A DNA stretch of 36,887 bases from Bacillus sp. REN3 (GCF_017912555.1 NZ_JAERSD010000031.1:1-36887); one strand, 5' to 3'; counted from the stretch's first letter, positions 7,652 to 17,613 are shown. A program made the numbers and translations. The notes: a model not told the origin generated them from the letters alone.

Positions 7652-10600
7652 TTACGATAACGAACTCTTTTGTTCTTTTTGTGAGTCATGCAGTCCCTTA
7701 ATCATCTCGAAAGTGATATCAAGCCAACGATCCGTTTTAAGCCCTTTTGCATGGACGACCATCTTGAGCTTTTTTCCCTCCATGCCAAGGCCTACTACAT
7801 TCCGGTATTGGCTGCTGATCTTAAAGATTTCCTGTCCGTCGATCATGCTGCTTCCTTCTTCGGATAAAAGAATCGTGATATCCTGTTTGTTCTGTTTGAT
7901 TGTCTCCACACCGGCCGTGATGGCATACACCTTCAATTCAGCGACCTTGAACAGCGTGTCGACCTCTGGCGGATAGTCCCCATAGCGATCCGTAATTTCT
8001 TCCTTTAACTCCTCAATATCCTTCAGGGTTCCAACACCTCTGAAGCGCTTGTACATTTCGATTTTCTGGTGGCCATCGGAGATATAGCGGTCAGGAATGT
8101 AAGCATCCAGCTCCAGGTCAATCTCGATTGACGGCCTGCGGATCTGCTCCTTCTCCGGCTTCCGTTCTTCAATAGCTTCCTTCAGCATTTGCGAATACAG
8201 ATCGAAACCGACCGAATCGATGAAACCATGCTGCTCAGCGCCAAGCAAATTGCCCGCTCCGCGAATCGACAAGTCGCGCATCGCGATCTTGAAGCCTGAA
8301 CCCAGCTCTGTGAACTCCTTGATGGCCTGCAGGCGTTTTTCGGCAACTTCTGTCAAGACCTTGTCTTTCCTGTAAGTAAAATAAGCGTAAGCTACCCTGT
8401 TTGAACGTCCTACCCTTCCGCGGAGCTGGTAAAGCTGGGACAGTCCCATTTTATCCGCATCAAAAACAATCAGCGTATTGACATTCGGGATGTCGACACC
8501 CGTCTCAATGATTGTTGTACTGACAAGGACGTCGTACTCACCTTCGAGGAAGCCAAGCATCACGGACTCTAGTTCATTCTCGGTCATCCGGCCGTGGGCG
8601 AACGCAACTCTCGCATCGGGCACAAGCATCGAAATCTCTTCGGCCTTCCGTTCGATGTCCTCAACCCGGTTGTAAAGGAAATATACCTGCCCATCCCTTG
8701 CCAGTTCCCGTTCAATCGCTTCGCGGACGAGGCCGCCATTGTATTCCATTACATACGTCTGCACGGGGAATCTGTTCTCAGGCGGCGTTTCGATGACAGA
8801 TAGATCCCTGACACCGAGCATCGACATATGCAGAGTCCGCGGAATCGGCGTAGCTGTCAGGGTCAGTACATCGACATTCGTCTTTAGCTGCTTGATTTTC
8901 TCTTTATGGGTCACCCCGAAGCGCTGTTCCTCATCGATGATCAGCAAGCCGAGCTCCCGATAGGATATTTCTTTTGAAAGCAATCGATGGGTCCCGACGA
9001 CAATGTCGATACTGCCCGCCTTCAGACCTTTGATCGTTTCTGTCTGCTGCTTCCTAGTCCTGAACCTGCTAAGCAGCCCAATACCGATTGGAAAATCCTG
9101 AAACCTTTCCCTCAGTGTTTCATAATGCTGCTGGGCAAGAATCGTTGTCGGCACCAGGAACGCAACCTGTTTGCCATCAGCGATCGCCTTGAATGCAGCA
9201 CGGATGGCAACTTCTGTCTTGCCATAGCCAACATCGCCGCAAAGAAGCCGGTCCATCGGCCGCTCGCGTTCCATATCACGTTTGATTTCTTGGATGGAAC
9301 GGATCTGGTCATCGGTTTCCTGGTAAGGGAAGGATGCCTCGAACTCCCGCTGCATCTCGCTGTCAGGGGAAAAAGCGTAACCGACGCTCGATTCCCGTTC
9401 AGCATACAGCTTGATCAAATCATCGGCGATATTCTGGACGGATGACTGTACCTTGCTCTTGACCCGTTTCCAATCATTTCCTCCGAGCTTGTAGATCTTC
9501 GGCTCCTTTCCTTCCGAACCGACATACTTCTGGACAAGGTCGATCTGCTCGACTGGCACATATAGCTTATCCGTCCCCTGATAGCGGATATGGAGATAAT
9601 CCTTATGGACACCGTTGATGACAAGCGTCTCGATTCCCAGGTATTTTCCGATCCCGTGATTGACATGGACCACATAATCGCCAGCCTTAAGCTCCGAATA
9701 GCTCTTGATCCGTTCAGCATTGGAAAGTTTTTGGCGCCTTGGAGCCTTCTTCGTTTTCTTATTGAAAAGCTCTTCTTCCGTAATCACGGCGATTCTTTGC
9801 ATCGGGAATTCAAACCCGGTATTCAGGCTGCCCTGGATGATCTGGACTTTCCCGGGCCGAAGCTCTTGTCCGTTGCTTGCCCTAACAGCATCCACTTCAT
9901 AATCCTCCAGGACGCGCTCAAGCTTTTTCACCCGGTCTTCGTTCGGACCCAGGAAGATAACAGCGTAATTCCCTTTTTTCCAGCGGTCGACTTCCGCCTT
10001 CAATACATGCATCTGCCCATGGAAATTCTGCATCGGCTTGCAGGACATATTAATGATGTTTTGCGGGCTTGTATTTGGGACATGCCTCAAGAACAAAGTG
10101 AAATAGACAATCGGCTTGGCCGAACCGGACAGCAATCCAGGAAGGTGGTGTGAAATTTTCAGTCCATGGATGATCTGCCCTTCGGCGAGAAGGCTTGTAT
10201 ACCATTCTGCTTCCTCCTTGCTGAGCGATTCATTCATTTCCTGGACCCTGCTGATTTCATCAATGAACACCAGACCGCTGGCTGGCAAGTAATCTAGTAA
10301 ACTTTGAGGATTTTCATAGGCTGCCGACAAGTACTTGAAAATCTGATCAGGCTTCTGCCCATTCCTCAGCTGTTCCAATTCATAGCCGATATTCTGGGAC
10401 ATCAGTGATTTCGCTTTCTCATCCTTCAGCTTCTTCAGGCTATTTGACAACCCCTCTTCAAGCTTGGAAACCAGACTGGAAATCTGTTCGTCTTCAAACG
10501 GATTTTCCGTCGCCGGCCCGATTGAAATGGTATTCAGCTTTTGCTTTGAACGCTGGTCTTCCAGTGAGAAGGCCCGGATTGAATCAACCTCTGTATCAAA

Positions 10601-11188
10601 AAGCTCAATCCTGAGGGGATCCGCCGATGTCAGGGGGTACATATCGATGATTCCTCCACGGACACTGAATTCCCCCGGAGCCGAAACCATATCCGATCTT
10701 GTATAGCCCATGCTGACGAAGCGGTTCAGTACAGACTCAACATCGATTTCTTCCCCCACAGTGAAGGTCATTTGGAACCTAGACCACAGTTCCTTTGGAG
10801 GCAGCAACTTTCGCAAGCCTGCCATGGGTACAATCACAATCCCTGTTCCGTCCGTACTCCAATGATTCATGGCATCAATCCGCTGAGCCTTCAGCTCTGG
10901 GCTTGAAATGCTTATTTCCGCGGCAATCAATTCATTCGCCGGATAAAGATAGACATGGCTTTCGCCAACAAGATTAGCGAGATCGTCATATAATTTTTGT
11001 GCCTGTAAAAGATTATGTGTCACAACCAGGATTGGCCGTTTTGTCTGTTCGTAGACTGACGCCAGGAAAACCGTCCTTGCCGAACCGGACAGGCCGGCGA
11101 CAAGCTGTTCCCTGAGGCCCGCATCCATGCCGGATATCACAGACTGGACGTCATCCTGATGACTAAATAGAGCTTTCAGCCCCTGCAT
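7652..11188 (-). CDS. mfd: transcription-repair coupling factor Mfd
   Basis: A 1178-residue DNA translocase (B. subtilis 1177). In order: an N-terminal UvrB-like region (NELIAAE, APGEFSVRGGIIDMYPL), the RNA-polymerase-interacting CarD-like domain (SELKAGDYVVHVNHGIGKYLG, about 500-575), then helicase domains with Walker A GDVGYGKTEVA (near 635), DEEQRFG (motif II), TATPIPRTL and QLRGRVGRS (motif VI), and a C-terminal D7 domain. It removes stalled RNA polymerase at lesions and recruits UvrA. The start at 11188 has GAGGAAGAGG just upstream; the frame is open back to 11230. No clear terminator follows. It is downstream of fin, as in B. subtilis. Confidence 0.98.
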   Translation of the reverse strand: MQGLKALFSHQDDVQSVISGMDAGLREQLVAGLSGSARTVFLASVYEQTKRPILVVTHNLLQAQKLYDDLANLVGESHVYLYPANELIAAEISISSPELKAQRIDAMNHWSTDGTGIVIVPMAGLRKLLPPKELWSRFQMTFTVGEEIDVESVLNRFVSMGYTRSDMVSAPGEFSVRGGIIDMYPLTSADPLRIELFDTEVDSIRAFSLEDQRSKQKLNTISIGPATENPFEDEQISSLVSKLEEGLSNSLKKLKDEKAKSLMSQNIGYELEQLRNGQKPDQIFKYLSAAYENPQSLLDYLPASGLVFIDEISRVQEMNESLSKEEAEWYTSLLAEGQIIHGLKISHHLPGLLSGSAKPIVYFTLFLRHVPNTSPQNIINMSCKPMQNFHGQMHVLKAEVDRWKKGNYAVIFLGPNEDRVKKLERVLEDYEVDAVRASNGQELRPGKVQIIQGSLNTGFEFPMQRIAVITEEELFNKKTKKAPRRQKLSNAERIKSYSELKAGDYVVHVNHGIGKYLGIETLVINGVHKDYLHIRYQGTDKLYVPVEQIDLVQKYVGSEGKEPKIYKLGGNDWKRVKSKVQSSVQNIADDLIKLYAERESSVGYAFSPDSEMQREFEASFPYQETDDQIRSIQEIKRDMERERPMDRLLCGDVGYGKTEVAIRAAFKAIADGKQVAFLVPTTILAQQHYETLRERFQDFPIGIGLLSRFRTRKQQTETIKGLKAGSIDIVVGTHRLLSKEISYRELGLLIIDEEQRFGVTHKEKIKQLKTNVDVLTLTATPIPRTLHMSMLGVRDLSVIETPPENRFPVQTYVMEYNGGLVREAIERELARDGQVYFLYNRVEDIERKAEEISMLVPDARVAFAHGRMTENELESVMLGFLEGEYDVLVSTTIIETGVDIPNVNTLIVFDADKMGLSQLYQLRGRVGRSNRVAYAYFTYRKDKVLTEVAEKRLQAIKEFTELGSGFKIAMRDLSIRGAGNLLGAEQHGFIDSVGFDLYSQMLKEAIEERKPEKEQIRRPSIEIDLELDAYIPDRYISDGHQKIEMYKRFRGVGTLKDIEELKEEITDRYGDYPPEVDTLFKVAELKVYAITAGVETIKQNKQDITILLSEEGSSMIDGQEIFKISSQYRNVVGLGMEGKKLKMVVHAKGLKTDRWLDITFEMIKGLHDSQKEQKSSLS

Positions 11189-11248
11189 CCAAACCTCTTC
11201 CTCTCTAAATAAAAAATAATAGTTTTCCATGGACGGATCATGAAACAG

Positions 11249-11278
11249 AAAAATGCTTTGGACTTGAAATCCAAAGCT
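11249..11278 (-). terminator. terminator after fin
   Basis: On the minus strand GCTTTGGA and TCCAAAGC (11277-11270 and 11262-11255) form a perfect 8-bp stem with a 7-base loop, followed by ATTTTT. It lies directly after the fin stop codon. Confidence 0.88.
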
Positions 11279-11280
11279 TG

Positions 11281-11511
11281 TCAGTGAATCAAGTAGTCAT
11301 TTTGGTGGAAGTCCGGGTTCCGTTCCAGCGCTTCCTGACAGTCTTCACAGATCGATTGTATATGGATGTCCCCGTTTCTTTCGTAAGAAATCATTTCCCT
11401 GCGTTCAGTATCGGTCAATTTATGGAACCCAAGATGTTCACTATGGACAGACACACTGTCCAGTGACCCGATATTCGTGCCGCAATGGCGGCAAAAATAA
11501 TGTATCGCCAT
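11281..11511 (-). CDS. fin: anti-sigma-F factor Fin (YabK)
   Basis: A 76-residue zinc-ribbon-like protein with two cysteine pairs (C7 and C10 in FCRHCG; C55 and C58 in CEDCQEAL). It has the length of B. subtilis Fin, and [17 protein letters not shown] and ERNPDFH match conserved segments. Fin binds RNA polymerase and helps the forespore switch from sigma-F to sigma-G. GGGAGG lies 7 bases before the ATG; an upstream in-frame start at 11526 would remove this site and is unlikely. It sits between pth and mfd, the conserved order. A GCATA (11565-11569) upstream could be a sigma-F -35, but I could not match a convincing -10. Confidence 0.94.
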   Translation of the reverse strand: MAIHYFCRHCGTNIGSLDSVSVHSEHLGFHKLTDTERREMISYERNGDIHIQSICEDCQEALERNPDFHQNDYLIH

Positions 11512-11599
11512 GGCCGTCCCTCCCAAATAAAGTCATTCTCATTATTGACCCATTGGGAGGAACTTATGCACTATTGTATGTTTCGTCCATCATGTTTTA

Positions 11600-12160
11600 T
11601 TACTGATTGAAGGTATTCATCACTTCTAAAAAAGGCTTGGAAAGCCAGCTTTCGCTCGCATCAGCGGCTTTCGTGACCGCCTCGGCCATCTTGGCCTGCT
11701 CTTCGCTGGTGAAACGGCCCAGCACCCAGTCGGTGACGGCCATTCCATTCTGGGGCCGGCTGATGCCGACCCTGATCCGCTTGAACTCCTGCGTTCCGAG
11801 ATGGGCAATCGTCGATTTAATGCCATTATGGCCGCCGGCGCCGCCTTTTTGCCGCAGGCGGATCCTTCCTGTCGGCATATCAAGGTCATCATAAATGACA
11901 ACCAGATCTTCAATATCGACATCATAATAATCCATTACTGCCCTGATGGACTCCCCCGATAGATTCATATAGGTAAGCGGCTTCAGCAGGATAACTTTCT
12001 CCCCGCCTGTACGGCCGATGCCGAATATCCCTTTATGCTTCGCCAGGTCGAGGGGGATGTCCCACCTTTCTGATAGCTCATCGATCACTTCAAAACCAAT
12101 ATTATGTCTCGTTTTATCATACTGCCTGCCCGGATTCCCCAAACCAACAAATAACTTCAA
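11600..12160 (-). CDS. pth: peptidyl-tRNA hydrolase (SpoVC)
   Basis: A 186-residue enzyme that releases peptides from peptidyl-tRNA. The N-terminal motif VGLGNPG (N9) and TRHNIGF (H19, catalytic) are intact, as are [14 protein letters not shown] and GGHNGIKS. I place the start at a TTG (12160), giving [11 protein letters not shown] as in the family, preceded by GGGGTGTGG. The upstream in-frame ATG at 12178 would add six residues and has no ribosome binding site. In B. subtilis the gene (spoVC) was first found through a sporulation defect. It follows ctc. Confidence 0.95.
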   Translation of the reverse strand: MKLFVGLGNPGRQYDKTRHNIGFEVIDELSERWDIPLDLAKHKGIFGIGRTGGEKVILLKPLTYMNLSGESIRAVMDYYDVDIEDLVVIYDDLDMPTGRIRLRQKGGAGGHNGIKSTIAHLGTQEFKRIRVGISRPQNGMAVTDWVLGRFTSEEQAKMAEAVTKAADASESWLSKPFLEVMNTFNQ

Positions 12161-12304
12161 TTCTATCCCACACCCCATTCAAAAAGCCCAGGCAGCCTTA
12201 GGGCTTGGCTCTGTAGCTAAATCATTTCCCTAAAAGGCAGAGCGTTGCATCTGAAAAAACCGTAAACGGCTGGGCAAGTCCGGTGCTCCGGAATTCCTAA
12301 TGGC

Positions 12305-12333
12305 AAAAGACGTAACCTGTGTCAGGCTACGTC
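12305..12333 (-). terminator. terminator after ctc
   Basis: The minus strand carries GACGTAGCCTG and CAGGTTACGTC (12333-12323 and 12319-12309), a long stem with a 3-base loop and one wobble or mismatch, followed by TTTTGCC. It is 8 bases beyond the ctc stop. Confidence 0.85.
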
Positions 12334-12340
12334 TGCTTGC

Positions 12341-12973
12341 TTATTCTTCATTTGCTTCCGTCTCTCTGCCTTCTGCATTTTTAGGTTCTCCTGGTTCTTG
12401 TTCCTCACCTGAGTCGATTTCCTCTTCAACCTTCGGCGGAAGAATCGAAGCAATCACCGTGCTTTCATCATCATTTATTTCATAATTTTCAGGCTTGATA
12501 TCAGAAACCATCAAGTTTTCGCCAACCTTCAGGTCCGTGATGTCCAGCTCGATTGCCTCCGGTATGCTGCCTGGTGTACCTGTAATGTTAATTTCATGTA
12601 CCGGCTGCTGCAGGACGCCTCCATCCCTGACTCCAGCCGAGTCACCGACAAGATCGATCCTAACAGTTGTATGGACCTTCGAATCTTTATCCACGACAAG
12701 GAAATCAGCGTGGATGACCTCATTCTTGATATAGTCTTCCTGGTATTCCGTCAGCATGACATTATGCTTGCTGCCGCCGACCTCCAGTGAAATGACGCCG
12801 TTCCTTCCTGATTCACGGATTGTTTTCAGGAAATCCGTGCTGCTAAAATAAATCGGTGTACTTTGGACATCCTTTCCATAAACCACTGCCGGAATATTGC
12901 CTTCTTTACGTAAACGTCTCAAACTTGAACCTTTCGTTCCTTTACGTTCATTTGCTTTCAATACTGCATTCAT
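12341..12973 (-). CDS. ctc: 50S ribosomal protein L25/general stress protein Ctc
   Basis: A 210-residue L25 of the long Ctc type. The N-terminal L25 domain (1-92; KGSSLRRLRKEGNIPAVVYG) binds 5S rRNA. A TL5-type domain (about 98-183) follows, then an acidic tail rich in E and D. In B. subtilis ctc is induced by stress through sigma-B. GGGAGGAG lies 9 bases before the ATG. A MITE-like element begins only 26 bases upstream, so the normal promoter must lie within or beyond it, or expression depends on prs read-through. I see no clear sigma-B promoter next to the gene. Confidence 0.95.
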   Translation of the reverse strand: MNAVLKANERKGTKGSSLRRLRKEGNIPAVVYGKDVQSTPIYFSSTDFLKTIRESGRNGVISLEVGGSKHNVMLTEYQEDYIKNEVIHADFLVVDKDSKVHTTVRIDLVGDSAGVRDGGVLQQPVHEINITGTPGSIPEAIELDITDLKVGENLMVSDIKPENYEINDDESTVIASILPPKVEEEIDSGEEQEPGEPKNAEGRETEANEE

Positions 12974-12999
12974 GGTTTTTGGCTCCTCCCTATTTTTAA

Positions 13000-13172
13000 G
13001 GCTGTGTTAAATTTGACTGTTGCTTTATATTCCAGGCACTTCGACGGACAGGAAGTCCTAGTGCCGACTTTGCCGCAGGACGCGGCGGTTTTAGTCGGCC
13101 GCTTTCCGCGGGTGTGCCTTCCGCTCCAGCCAACAGGCGTTCCGAAAATCAACACCGCTCTTTAACATAGCC
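13000..13172. mobile_element. MITE-like element, copy 1, with 8-bp target duplication
   Basis: A 173-base non-coding element. Its ends are inverted repeats: GGCTGTGTTAAA at the left and, read from the right on the other strand, GGCTATGTTAAA. It is flanked by a perfect direct duplication ATTTTTAA (12992-12999 and 13173-13180). The core 13048-13107 is 59 of 60 identical to copy 2 and folds into a hairpin: GCCGACT (13063-13069) with AGTCGGC (13093-13099), and GCCGC with GCGGC around a five-base loop. It has no transposase, so it would have moved in trans. Confidence 0.88.
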
Positions 13173-13309
13173 ATTTTTAAAAAGGTCTCTCTATAAAAAA
13201 TGCCCCAAAACAGGATGGTCTAAACGTTTTCCTTCCGGTCACCAGGTCTGCCGGCAAAAAACACCGTTAGGCCTGCCGGATGGCAAGCCCCTGGTATGTG
13301 TATTGGAGA

Positions 13310-14266
13310 TCAATCGAACAATGTGCTGACTGACTGCTCTTCATGGACGCGGATGATCGCTTCCCCAATCAAAGGGGCGACAGACAGCTGCTTGATTTTG
13401 TCAATTTGCTTTTCTTCCGGAAGCGCAATTGTATTTGTCACAACCAGTTCTTTGATTTTTGAATTCTGGATCCGCTCGATAGCCGGGCCGGATAGTACAG
13501 GATGCGTACAGCAAGCATGCACTTCCCGCGCGCCATTTTCGACGAGTGCGTTCGCGGCAAGGGTGATGGTGCCCGCAGTGTCAATGATGTCATCAATCAA
13601 GATGGCGATCTTGCCTTCAATATTGCCGACAATATTCATGACTTCCGCTACGTTCGGCTTCGGCCGGCGCTTATCGATGATCGCAATCGGCGCTTTCAGC
13701 CGTTCCGCCATTTTCCTTGCACGTGTCACGCCGCCGTGGTCAGGAGATACAATGACAATGTCGCCATCCAACTGTTTGTTCTTGAAATGATCGGCCAGGA
13801 TCGGCACGCCCATCAGATGGTCGATTGGAATATCAAAGAATCCCTGGATTTGAGGCGCATGAAGGTCCAGCGTGATCACACGGGTCGCTCCTGCTGTTTC
13901 AAGCAGGTTCGCGACAAGCTTTGCGGTAATCGGCTCCCTTGCTCTTGCCTTTCGGTCCTGTCTTGCATAACCGTAATACGGCATGACAATATTGATTGTT
14001 TTCGCTGAAGCCCGCTTCAATGCATCGATCATGATCAGCAATTCCATGATATTTTCATTTACAGGCGAGCTCGTCGACTGGATGATGTGAACATCGCAGC
14101 CACGGATGCTTTCTTCGATATTGATCTGGATTTCTCCGTCGCTGAATTGGGAAACAGAACACTTTCCTAACTCAACGCCAATCACCTTGGCAATTTCCTG
14201 AGCAAGTTTGATATTCGAGTTAAGTGCAAACACCTTTAAATTAGGATCTAGATACTGGTTAGACAT
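13310..14266 (-). CDS. prs: ribose-phosphate pyrophosphokinase
   Basis: A 318-residue class I PRPP synthase. It makes 5-phosphoribosyl diphosphate from ribose 5-phosphate and ATP for nucleotide, histidine and tryptophan synthesis. Visible motifs are [10 protein letters not shown] (ATP site), the [11 protein letters not shown] metal region, the [17 protein letters not shown] segment, and the PRPP loop [11 protein letters not shown]. Length and ends match the B. subtilis enzyme. It follows glmU after 16 bases, so the two are cotranscribed. Its product is the effector that releases PurR, encoded a few genes away. Confidence 0.98.
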   Translation of the reverse strand: MSNQYLDPNLKVFALNSNIKLAQEIAKVIGVELGKCSVSQFSDGEIQINIEESIRGCDVHIIQSTSSPVNENIMELLIMIDALKRASAKTINIVMPYYGYARQDRKARAREPITAKLVANLLETAGATRVITLDLHAPQIQGFFDIPIDHLMGVPILADHFKNKQLDGDIVIVSPDHGGVTRARKMAERLKAPIAIIDKRRPKPNVAEVMNIVGNIEGKIAILIDDIIDTAGTITLAANALVENGAREVHACCTHPVLSGPAIERIQNSKIKELVVTNTIALPEEKQIDKIKQLSVAPLIGEAIIRVHEEQSVSTLFD

Positions 14267-14282
14267 TGTGGACCTCCAGGAC

Positions 14283-15656
14283 TTATTTCTTTACGTTCAT
14301 TTTCCCTACGTAATCTTCTTTATTGACTTGGCGCGCGCGCGCAACTGCAAGGGCCTCGCCCGGAACATCTTCTGTAATCGTCGAACCGGCTGCCACATAG
14401 GCGCCTTTTCCGACTGTCACCGGCGCAACAAGATTTGAATTGCAGCCGATGAACGCTCCGTCTTCAATCTTTGTCAAAAACTTGTTCTTGCCGTCGTAGT
14501 TGACTGTGATCGTGCCGCAGCCGATGTTGACGTCAGCTCCTACTTCCGCATCGCCGATATAGCTCAAATGGGATGCCTTGCTTCCTTTGCCGAACACAGC
14601 TTTCTTGATTTCGACAAAGTTGCCGACCTTCACTTCATCGTTGATATCGGAATGCGGTCTGATATGCGCGAACGGCCCAATATTCACATCTGAACCAATC
14701 TTACTGTCAAAAGCCGCGGACTGGCGGATTACAGTGTTGTTTCCAACTACACAATTGCTGATCTCACTGTTCGGTCCCAGTTTGCACTCAGAACCAATGA
14801 CTGTCTTTCCGGAAACCATCGTTCCAGGATAAATCACTGTATCCTGGCCAATTTCCACATCAGGCCCAATATACGTATTGGCGGGATCAATGATCGTCAC
14901 CCCATTCCGCATATGGGTTTCGTTGATCCTCCGCTTCATGATTCCTTCTGCCTGGGAAAGGGCAACCCTGTCGTTGACGCCGAGCGTTTCCTCGAAGCTG
15001 CCGGTAACGTAAGCCGATATAGTCTCTCCCTGGTTTTTCAGGATTTCAATGACATCGGGCAGGTAGTACTCTCCCTGCACATTGTCATTCGATACACGAT
15101 GGATCGCTTCGAACAATAGCTTATTGTCAAAGCAGTATGTACCTGTGTTGATTTCATTGATGCTTCTTTCTTCCTCGGTCGCATCCTTGTGCTCGACAAT
15201 CTTCTCGACAAAGCCGCTCGCATTCCTGACAATCCGCCCATATCCTGTTGGGTCCTCAGCCCTTGCCGTTAGAATCGTAGCTTTTGCCTTTGTCTCTTCA
15301 TGATGCTTGAAAAGGGCTTCCATTGTTTCCGCCTTGATCAAAGGGGTGTCTCCGCAGACAACAATCGTCACGCCTTCCCTGCCTGAAAGCATTTCCTCGG
15401 ACTGTAGCACCGCATGCGCCGTTCCAAGCTGTTCTGCCTGCAGTGCGTATTGGCTGTCATCGCCGAGCTGTGCCTTGACCTTTTCCGCACCATGGCCGAT
15501 GACCGTCACGATTTCGTTTATATTAAGACTTTTCACTTGGTCAATTACATGCTGGACCATCGGCTTGCCGCATACAGGGTGAAGGACTTTATAAAGCTTC
15601 GACTTCATTCTCGTCCCCTGTCCGGCAGCCAGGATGATTGCATAACGATTTGACAT
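14283..15656 (-). CDS. glmU: bifunctional GlmU: UDP-GlcNAc pyrophosphorylase/GlcN-1-P acetyltransferase
   Basis: A 457-residue enzyme (B. subtilis 456). Residues 1-228 are the pyrophosphorylase with [12 protein letters not shown] near the N-terminus. The rest is a left-handed beta helix of hexapeptide repeats (for example [15 protein letters not shown] and [19 protein letters not shown]) that carries acetyltransferase activity. It makes UDP-GlcNAc for peptidoglycan and teichoic acid. GGAGG lies 8 bases before the ATG at 15656; the frame is open to 15689. Two promoters lie upstream. Confidence 0.98.
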   Translation of the reverse strand: MSNRYAIILAAGQGTRMKSKLYKVLHPVCGKPMVQHVIDQVKSLNINEIVTVIGHGAEKVKAQLGDDSQYALQAEQLGTAHAVLQSEEMLSGREGVTIVVCGDTPLIKAETMEALFKHHEETKAKATILTARAEDPTGYGRIVRNASGFVEKIVEHKDATEEERSINEINTGTYCFDNKLLFEAIHRVSNDNVQGEYYLPDVIEILKNQGETISAYVTGSFEETLGVNDRVALSQAEGIMKRRINETHMRNGVTIIDPANTYIGPDVEIGQDTVIYPGTMVSGKTVIGSECKLGPNSEISNCVVGNNTVIRQSAAFDSKIGSDVNIGPFAHIRPHSDINDEVKVGNFVEIKKAVFGKGSKASHLSYIGDAEVGADVNIGCGTITVNYDGKNKFLTKIEDGAFIGCNSNLVAPVTVGKGAYVAAGSTITEDVPGEALAVARARQVNKEDYVGKMNVKK

Positions 15657-15693
15657 TTGGCAGGCCTCCATTTTTACCTTTTTATCCATTACG

Positions 15694-15722
15694 AATATAT
15701 CTTAAATAGCCTTCTATTTCAA
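15694..15722 (-). promoter_or_regulatory. proximal sigma-A promoter of glmU
   Basis: On the minus strand TTGAAA (15722-15717) and TATATT (15699-15694) are separated by 17 bases, about 40 bases before the glmU start codon. Confidence 0.65.
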
Positions 15723-15724
15723 GG

Positions 15725-15752
15725 ATTGTAGACAAGTGCATTTATTTGTCAA
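15725..15752 (-). promoter_or_regulatory. distal sigma-A promoter of glmU
   Basis: On the minus strand TTGACA (15752-15747) and TACAAT (15730-15725) are separated by 16 bases. It is the better of two tandem glmU promoters. Confidence 0.7.
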
Positions 15753-15824
15753 ATTCGGGTAGAAATGCCTGCAGGGGCTCCCGCACACGGGAAACAGGTT
15801 TAAAAAGGGGGAAAATGGGCATAT

Positions 15825-15856
15825 AAAAAAGAGCCAAGCTTGTGCAGCAGGCTCTT
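15825..15856 (-). terminator. terminator after spoVG
   Basis: On the minus strand AAGAGCC (15856-15850) pairs with GGCTCTT (15835-15829), followed by a T run. It separates spoVG from glmU. Confidence 0.85.
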
Positions 15857-15876
15857 GATGACTTACTTTTTATTTC

Positions 15877-16167
15877 CTAGGATGCTCCAGCTTCTTCAAA
15901 TTCGACTTCCATTTCACCTAAACGGTTGTACTCTGCCAATACAGCTTCCTGAATTTTACCACGTGTCCCTGAATTGATCGGATGGGCGATATCCCGAAAC
16001 TCGCCATCAGGTGTGCGTTTGCTCGGCATCGCAACGAATAGGCCGTTATTTCCATCAATCACCCTGATATCGTGGACAACAAACTCATTGTCCAACGTGA
16101 TGGAAGCGATCGCTCTCATCCGTCCATCTGTATTAACGCGGCGCAGTCTTACGTCAGTTACTTCCAT
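15877..16167 (-). CDS. spoVG: septation/RNA-binding regulator SpoVG
   Basis: A 96-residue protein nearly identical in length to B. subtilis SpoVG (97). It starts [20 protein letters not shown] and includes [20 protein letters not shown], the most conserved part. SpoVG binds nucleic acids and affects septation, virulence and stress responses in various firmicutes. The ATG at 16167 has AAGGTGGTG upstream; longer in-frame starts to 16218 are not supported. It is preceded by a clear sigma-H promoter and followed by a terminator, so it is monocistronic. Confidence 0.97.
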   Translation of the reverse strand: MEVTDVRLRRVNTDGRMRAIASITLDNEFVVHDIRVIDGNNGLFVAMPSKRTPDGEFRDIAHPINSGTRGKIQEAVLAEYNRLGEMEVEFEEAGAS

Positions 16168-16207
16168 TCTGTTCACCACCTTTACAAATAGATAAAATCT
16201 AGTTAAA

Positions 16208-16236
16208 TAATTCCACACAGAAACCCAAATTCCTTC
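16208..16236 (-). promoter_or_regulatory. sigma-H promoter of spoVG
   Basis: On the minus strand GAAGGAATTT (16236-16227) and GTGGAATTA (16216-16208) fit the sigma-H consensus RnAGGAWWW and RnnGAATWW with normal spacing. The B. subtilis spoVG promoter is the classic sigma-H promoter and carries the same GTGGAATT -10. Confidence 0.85.
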
Positions 16237-16369
16237 TTTTCTGTAAAACTTTTTTAAAAAGATATGGCAAATCCATGAACATCGACTTATTGTAAACCCT
16301 TTCTTCTTCCTAATTATAAGAAAAACGGGCTATTTAGTCTATTGACTCTTCCGAAAAACTTCCTGGCAC

Positions 16370-16396
16370 AAAAAAACGCCCGTTATTTAACGAGCG
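16370..16396 (-). terminator. terminator overlapping the ridA stop
   Basis: On the minus strand CGCTCGTT (16396-16389) pairs with AACGGGCG (16384-16377) and is followed by seven T residues. The ridA stop codon (16385-16383) is inside the structure, and the 5' arm encodes the last residues of RidA. Confidence 0.85.
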
Positions 16397-16757
16397 CAAT
16401 CACTTCGATTTCTACCAGGGCATCTTTAGGGAGCCTGGCTACCTCCACGGTCGAACGCGCAGGCTTATGGACATTGAAATATTCCCCATATACCTCATTC
16501 AATTGAGCGAATTCATCCATGTTCTTGATAAAGACTGTTGCTTTCACAACGGTTTCCAAGGAAGCCCCTGCCGCATCCAAAACAGCCTTCAAATTTTTGA
16601 ACACCTGGTGCGTCTGGGCTTTTATATCCCCTTCAACCATCGTACCTTCCGGCGTCAACGGAATCTGGCCAGAACTGAAAAACAGGTTGTTGACGACAAT
16701 CCCCTGTGAATATGGGCCGATAGCCGCTGGCGCATTAGAAGTGTGTACACTTTCCAT
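16383..16757 (-). CDS. ridA: RidA/YjgF-family enamine/imine deaminase (YabJ)
   Basis: A 124-residue protein (B. subtilis YabJ 125). [23 protein letters not shown], the [22 protein letters not shown] segment and [24 protein letters not shown] are family signatures; the arginine in KPARS binds the substrate carboxylate. RidA hydrolyses reactive 2-aminoacrylate, and YabJ has been linked to purine regulation with PurR. The ATG at 16757 has GGGGTGA upstream; a TTG at 16772 is an unlikely alternative. It starts 31 bases after purR and is cotranscribed with it. Confidence 0.96.
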   Translation of the reverse strand: MESVHTSNAPAAIGPYSQGIVVNNLFFSSGQIPLTPEGTMVEGDIKAQTHQVFKNLKAVLDAAGASLETVVKATVFIKNMDEFAQLNEVYGEYFNVHKPARSTVEVARLPKDALVEIEVIALVK

Positions 16758-16788
16758 CTTGTCACCCCGCAATTTTTTTATAGGAATC

Positions 16789-17613
16789 TTATTCTCTTCT
16801 CAAGAAGTAATTTCCTTCACTCACAGTAATTCTCCGTTCCTTGACATCGACATCCGACAGCCGGACCAATGAAAGATATTCATCCACAAGCCGCTCCTCG
16901 ATGTTTTCAGATTCGACGAGGACGGCGATTCCGGCCAATTCCGCATCGAATTCGTCAAGCATGTTGATCATCCCGTTGACCGTTCCGCCTGCTTTCATGA
17001 AATCATCGACAATCAGCACCTTGGACCCTTCGGCGAGGCTCCGCTTTGACAATACCATTGTCTGGATCCTTTTTGAAGAACCGGAAACATAGTTAATGCT
17101 CACGGTTGACCCTTCCGTTACCTTGCTGTCTCTCCTGACAATCACGACAGGGACATTCAAATGACTGGCAACAGCGTAAGCGATCGGGATGCCTTTTGTC
17201 GCTACCGTCATGACCACTTCGATATCCTTTTGAGCAAAAGCGGAAGCAAGCAGCCTCCCTACCTCCTGGACGATTGCCGGGTCACCGAGGATATCGTTCA
17301 TATACAGATACCCGCCAGGAAGAAGACGGTCCGGGCTTGCCATGGTCGCGCAAAGCTGCTGGATTAATTCCTTCGCTTTGCCATCATGGACATTGACATG
17401 GAATTTAACTCCGCCCGCCGCTCCCGGCACGGTCTGCAGCACACCAATTCCGCGCTGTTCAAACGTTTCTTTGATGATGGCAAGGTCTTCGCTGATCGAG
17501 GATTTGGCAGAACCATACTTCTCCGCAAAATAGGTTAACGAAACCAATTGACGTGGATGTTCAAGTAAATACGTTGTCATATCAATCAAACGCTCGCTGC
17601 GCCGAAATTTCAT
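16789..17613 (-). CDS. purR: purine operon repressor PurR
   Basis: A 274-residue repressor. An N-terminal winged-helix domain (1-73; [17 protein letters not shown]) precedes a phosphoribosyltransferase-like domain with the PRPP-binding motif [13 protein letters not shown] near residue 200. PRPP binding lowers its affinity for PurBoxes and so induces purine synthesis genes. GGGGG lies about 8 bases before the ATG. Its own promoter is flanked by sequences resembling PurBoxes, suggesting autoregulation as in B. subtilis. It is cotranscribed with ridA. Confidence 0.97.
   Translation of the reverse strand: MKFRRSERLIDMTTYLLEHPRQLVSLTYFAEKYGSAKSSISEDLAIIKETFEQRGIGVLQTVPGAAGGVKFHVNVHDGKAKELIQQLCATMASPDRLLPGGYLYMNDILGDPAIVQEVGRLLASAFAQKDIEVVMTVATKGIPIAYAVASHLNVPVVIVRRDSKVTEGSTVSINYVSGSSKRIQTMVLSKRSLAEGSKVLIVDDFMKAGGTVNGMINMLDEFDAELAGIAVLVESENIEERLVDEYLSLVRLSDVDVKERRITVSEGNYFLRRE

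Noticed and set aside
9590-10153. Long plus-strand ORF of 187 codons within mfd
   Set aside because: Antisense shadow of the highly conserved mfd coding sequence, without a start site signal.
12970-13155. Minus-strand ORF of 61 codons containing RPTKTAASCGKVGTRTSC
   Set aside because: It is the translation of the MITE-like core; a near-identical peptide appears at 25082-25318 in copy 2. No suitable ribosome binding site, and the DNA is conserved as a hairpin, not as codons.
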